Source: Pandoraea communis (GTDB lineage Bacteria; Pseudomonadota; Gammaproteobacteria; Burkholderiales; Burkholderiaceae). From it: a stretch of 64,000 bases of DNA. Below the pieces are notes generated by a model, which was not told the DNA's origin, made no database searches, and saw only the letters and a program-made list of their open reading frames with translations. Each line of letters opens with the position of its first letter. The first letter of the stretch is position 1. The translations under genes were made by a program, and so were the position numbers. Location of the stretch: positions 124,001 to 188,000 of the forward strand of contig NZ_CABPSJ010000007.1 in assembly GCF_902459745.1 (NCBI RefSeq), in the 5' to 3' direction. This document shows, piece by piece, positions 63,437 to 64,000 of this stretch.

Positions 63437-64000
63437 ATGCACTCACAAATCGCAATGCCCGAACTCCCCGACCATGACACCGCGTGGATCTCCCGTTTCG
63501 AGCCACCGGTCGTGGCGCTATCTCCCTCGGATTCCGCGCCCCTGGCCGGCCTGAGTTTCGCTGCCAAGGACAACATTGACGTCGCCGGCGTGGCCACCAC
63601 GGCAGCGTGCCCGGCATTCGCCTATATCCCGGACCAGCACGCGACGGTAATTGAACGGCTACTCAACGCGGGCGCGACGCTGACGGGAAAGACCAACCTG
63701 GACCAGCTTGCCTGCGGGCTCAACGGTACACGCTCACCCTATGGTGTCGTGCAAAACGCATTCAATGCCGCCTATGTCAGTGGCGGATCGAGTTCCGGTT
63801 CGGCCCGGGCTGTCGCCATGGGTGAAGTCGATTTCGCACTGGGCACGGACACGGCAGGCTCAGGGCGCGTTCCTGCGGGCCTCAACAACATCGTCGGTCT
63901 GAAACCGAGCAAAGGATTGATTTCTGCGCACGGCGTATTCCCGGCCGCGCAGAGCGTGGACTGCGTGTCGATTCTCGCGACAACGGTGGCAACGGCCGTG
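63437..64000 (+). CDS. Allophanate hydrolase/amidase (AtzF-like), 3' end outside window
   Basis: The first 188 codons of an amidase-signature enzyme. The catalytic triad regions are visible: [10 protein letters not shown] (Lys), [12 protein letters not shown] and [13 protein letters not shown] (Ser, cis-Ser). [23 protein letters not shown] and [18 protein letters not shown] are characteristic of allophanate hydrolases (urea amidolyase, AtzF). It would split allophanate to ammonia and CO2. Start 63437 follows GGAG; in-frame ATG at 63425 is an alternative. Confidence 0.85.
   Translation, partial: MHSQIAMPELPDHDTAWISRFEPPVVALSPSDSAPLAGLSFAAKDNIDVAGVATTAACPAFAYIPDQHATVIERLLNAGATLTGKTNLDQLACGLNGTRSPYGVVQNAFNAAYVSGGSSSGSARAVAMGEVDFALGTDTAGSGRVPAGLNNIVGLKPSKGLISAHGVFPAAQSVDCVSILATTVATAV

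Overview
This 64 kb window is GC-rich, densely coded chromosomal DNA with no rRNA, tRNA, CRISPR or intact insertion sequence. The gene content (two tripartite efflux sets, arnT beside a PmrA/QseB-type two-component system, cobalamin-independent methionine synthase, ACR3-type ars genes, a BON/ChaB/DUF3309 stress cluster) suggests a Burkholderiales beta-proteobacterium, probably Pandoraea or a near relative. The genus is inferred, not proven. Many genes are coupled by ATGA overlaps.

Layout. 1-6.4 kb: a KfrA-like coiled-coil DNA-binding protein, then an Emr-type pump (HlyD adaptor and DHA2 MFS) divergent from its outer-membrane factor, with an HxlR regulator. 6.4-12.2 kb: an MHYT-GGDEF-EAL cyclic-di-GMP protein, an MscS channel and a DUF2252 protein. 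12.6-14.9 kb: a stress cluster of two BON proteins, two tiny ORFs, DUF3309 and ChaB. 15.4-21 kb: MFS and MATE exporters whose 3' ends overlap, DUF2239, a HipBA toxin-antitoxin pair and arfB. 22.8-31 kb: one five-gene minus-strand operon encoding RND pump, adaptor, outer-membrane factor, response regulator and sensor kinase.

31.3-33.3 kb is the most striking locus: a DyP peroxidase with a C-terminal encapsulation peptide, overlapping by 4 bp an encapsulin shell gene, closed by a strong terminator. 33.4-37.2 kb: arnT with its PmrAB/QseBC-like pair and a PmrA-box-like repeat. 37.5-40.6 kb: metE, divergent from a small molybdopterin-fold protein. 40.9-46.6 kb: a DUF4105 membrane protein coupled to a lipoprotein hydrolase, then a sterol-desaturase-family enzyme and a YVTN beta-propeller. 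46.7-51.5 kb: a PadR regulator divergent from a FadH-like dienoyl-CoA reductase across twin palindromes, then a GGDEF protein with a degenerate active site. 51.5-54.4 kb: a class III CoA-transferase with unusual half-domain order, divergent from a citrate synthase fused to a helix-turn-helix.

54.4-57.8 kb: a PepSY membrane protein with a His/Met-rich segment, a DUF2946 protein and a Tat-exported hydrolase. 57.9-61.7 kb: an arsenic island (acr3, arsC, arsR, arsH) with the same 16-bp operator in both promoters. 61.9-64 kb: a biotin-carrier domain, a GntR regulator, a decayed IS630 transposase and the start of allophanate hydrolase. Both transcription units there carry a sigma-54 promoter with a matching candidate GntR operator, pointing to nitrogen-controlled urea-type metabolism.
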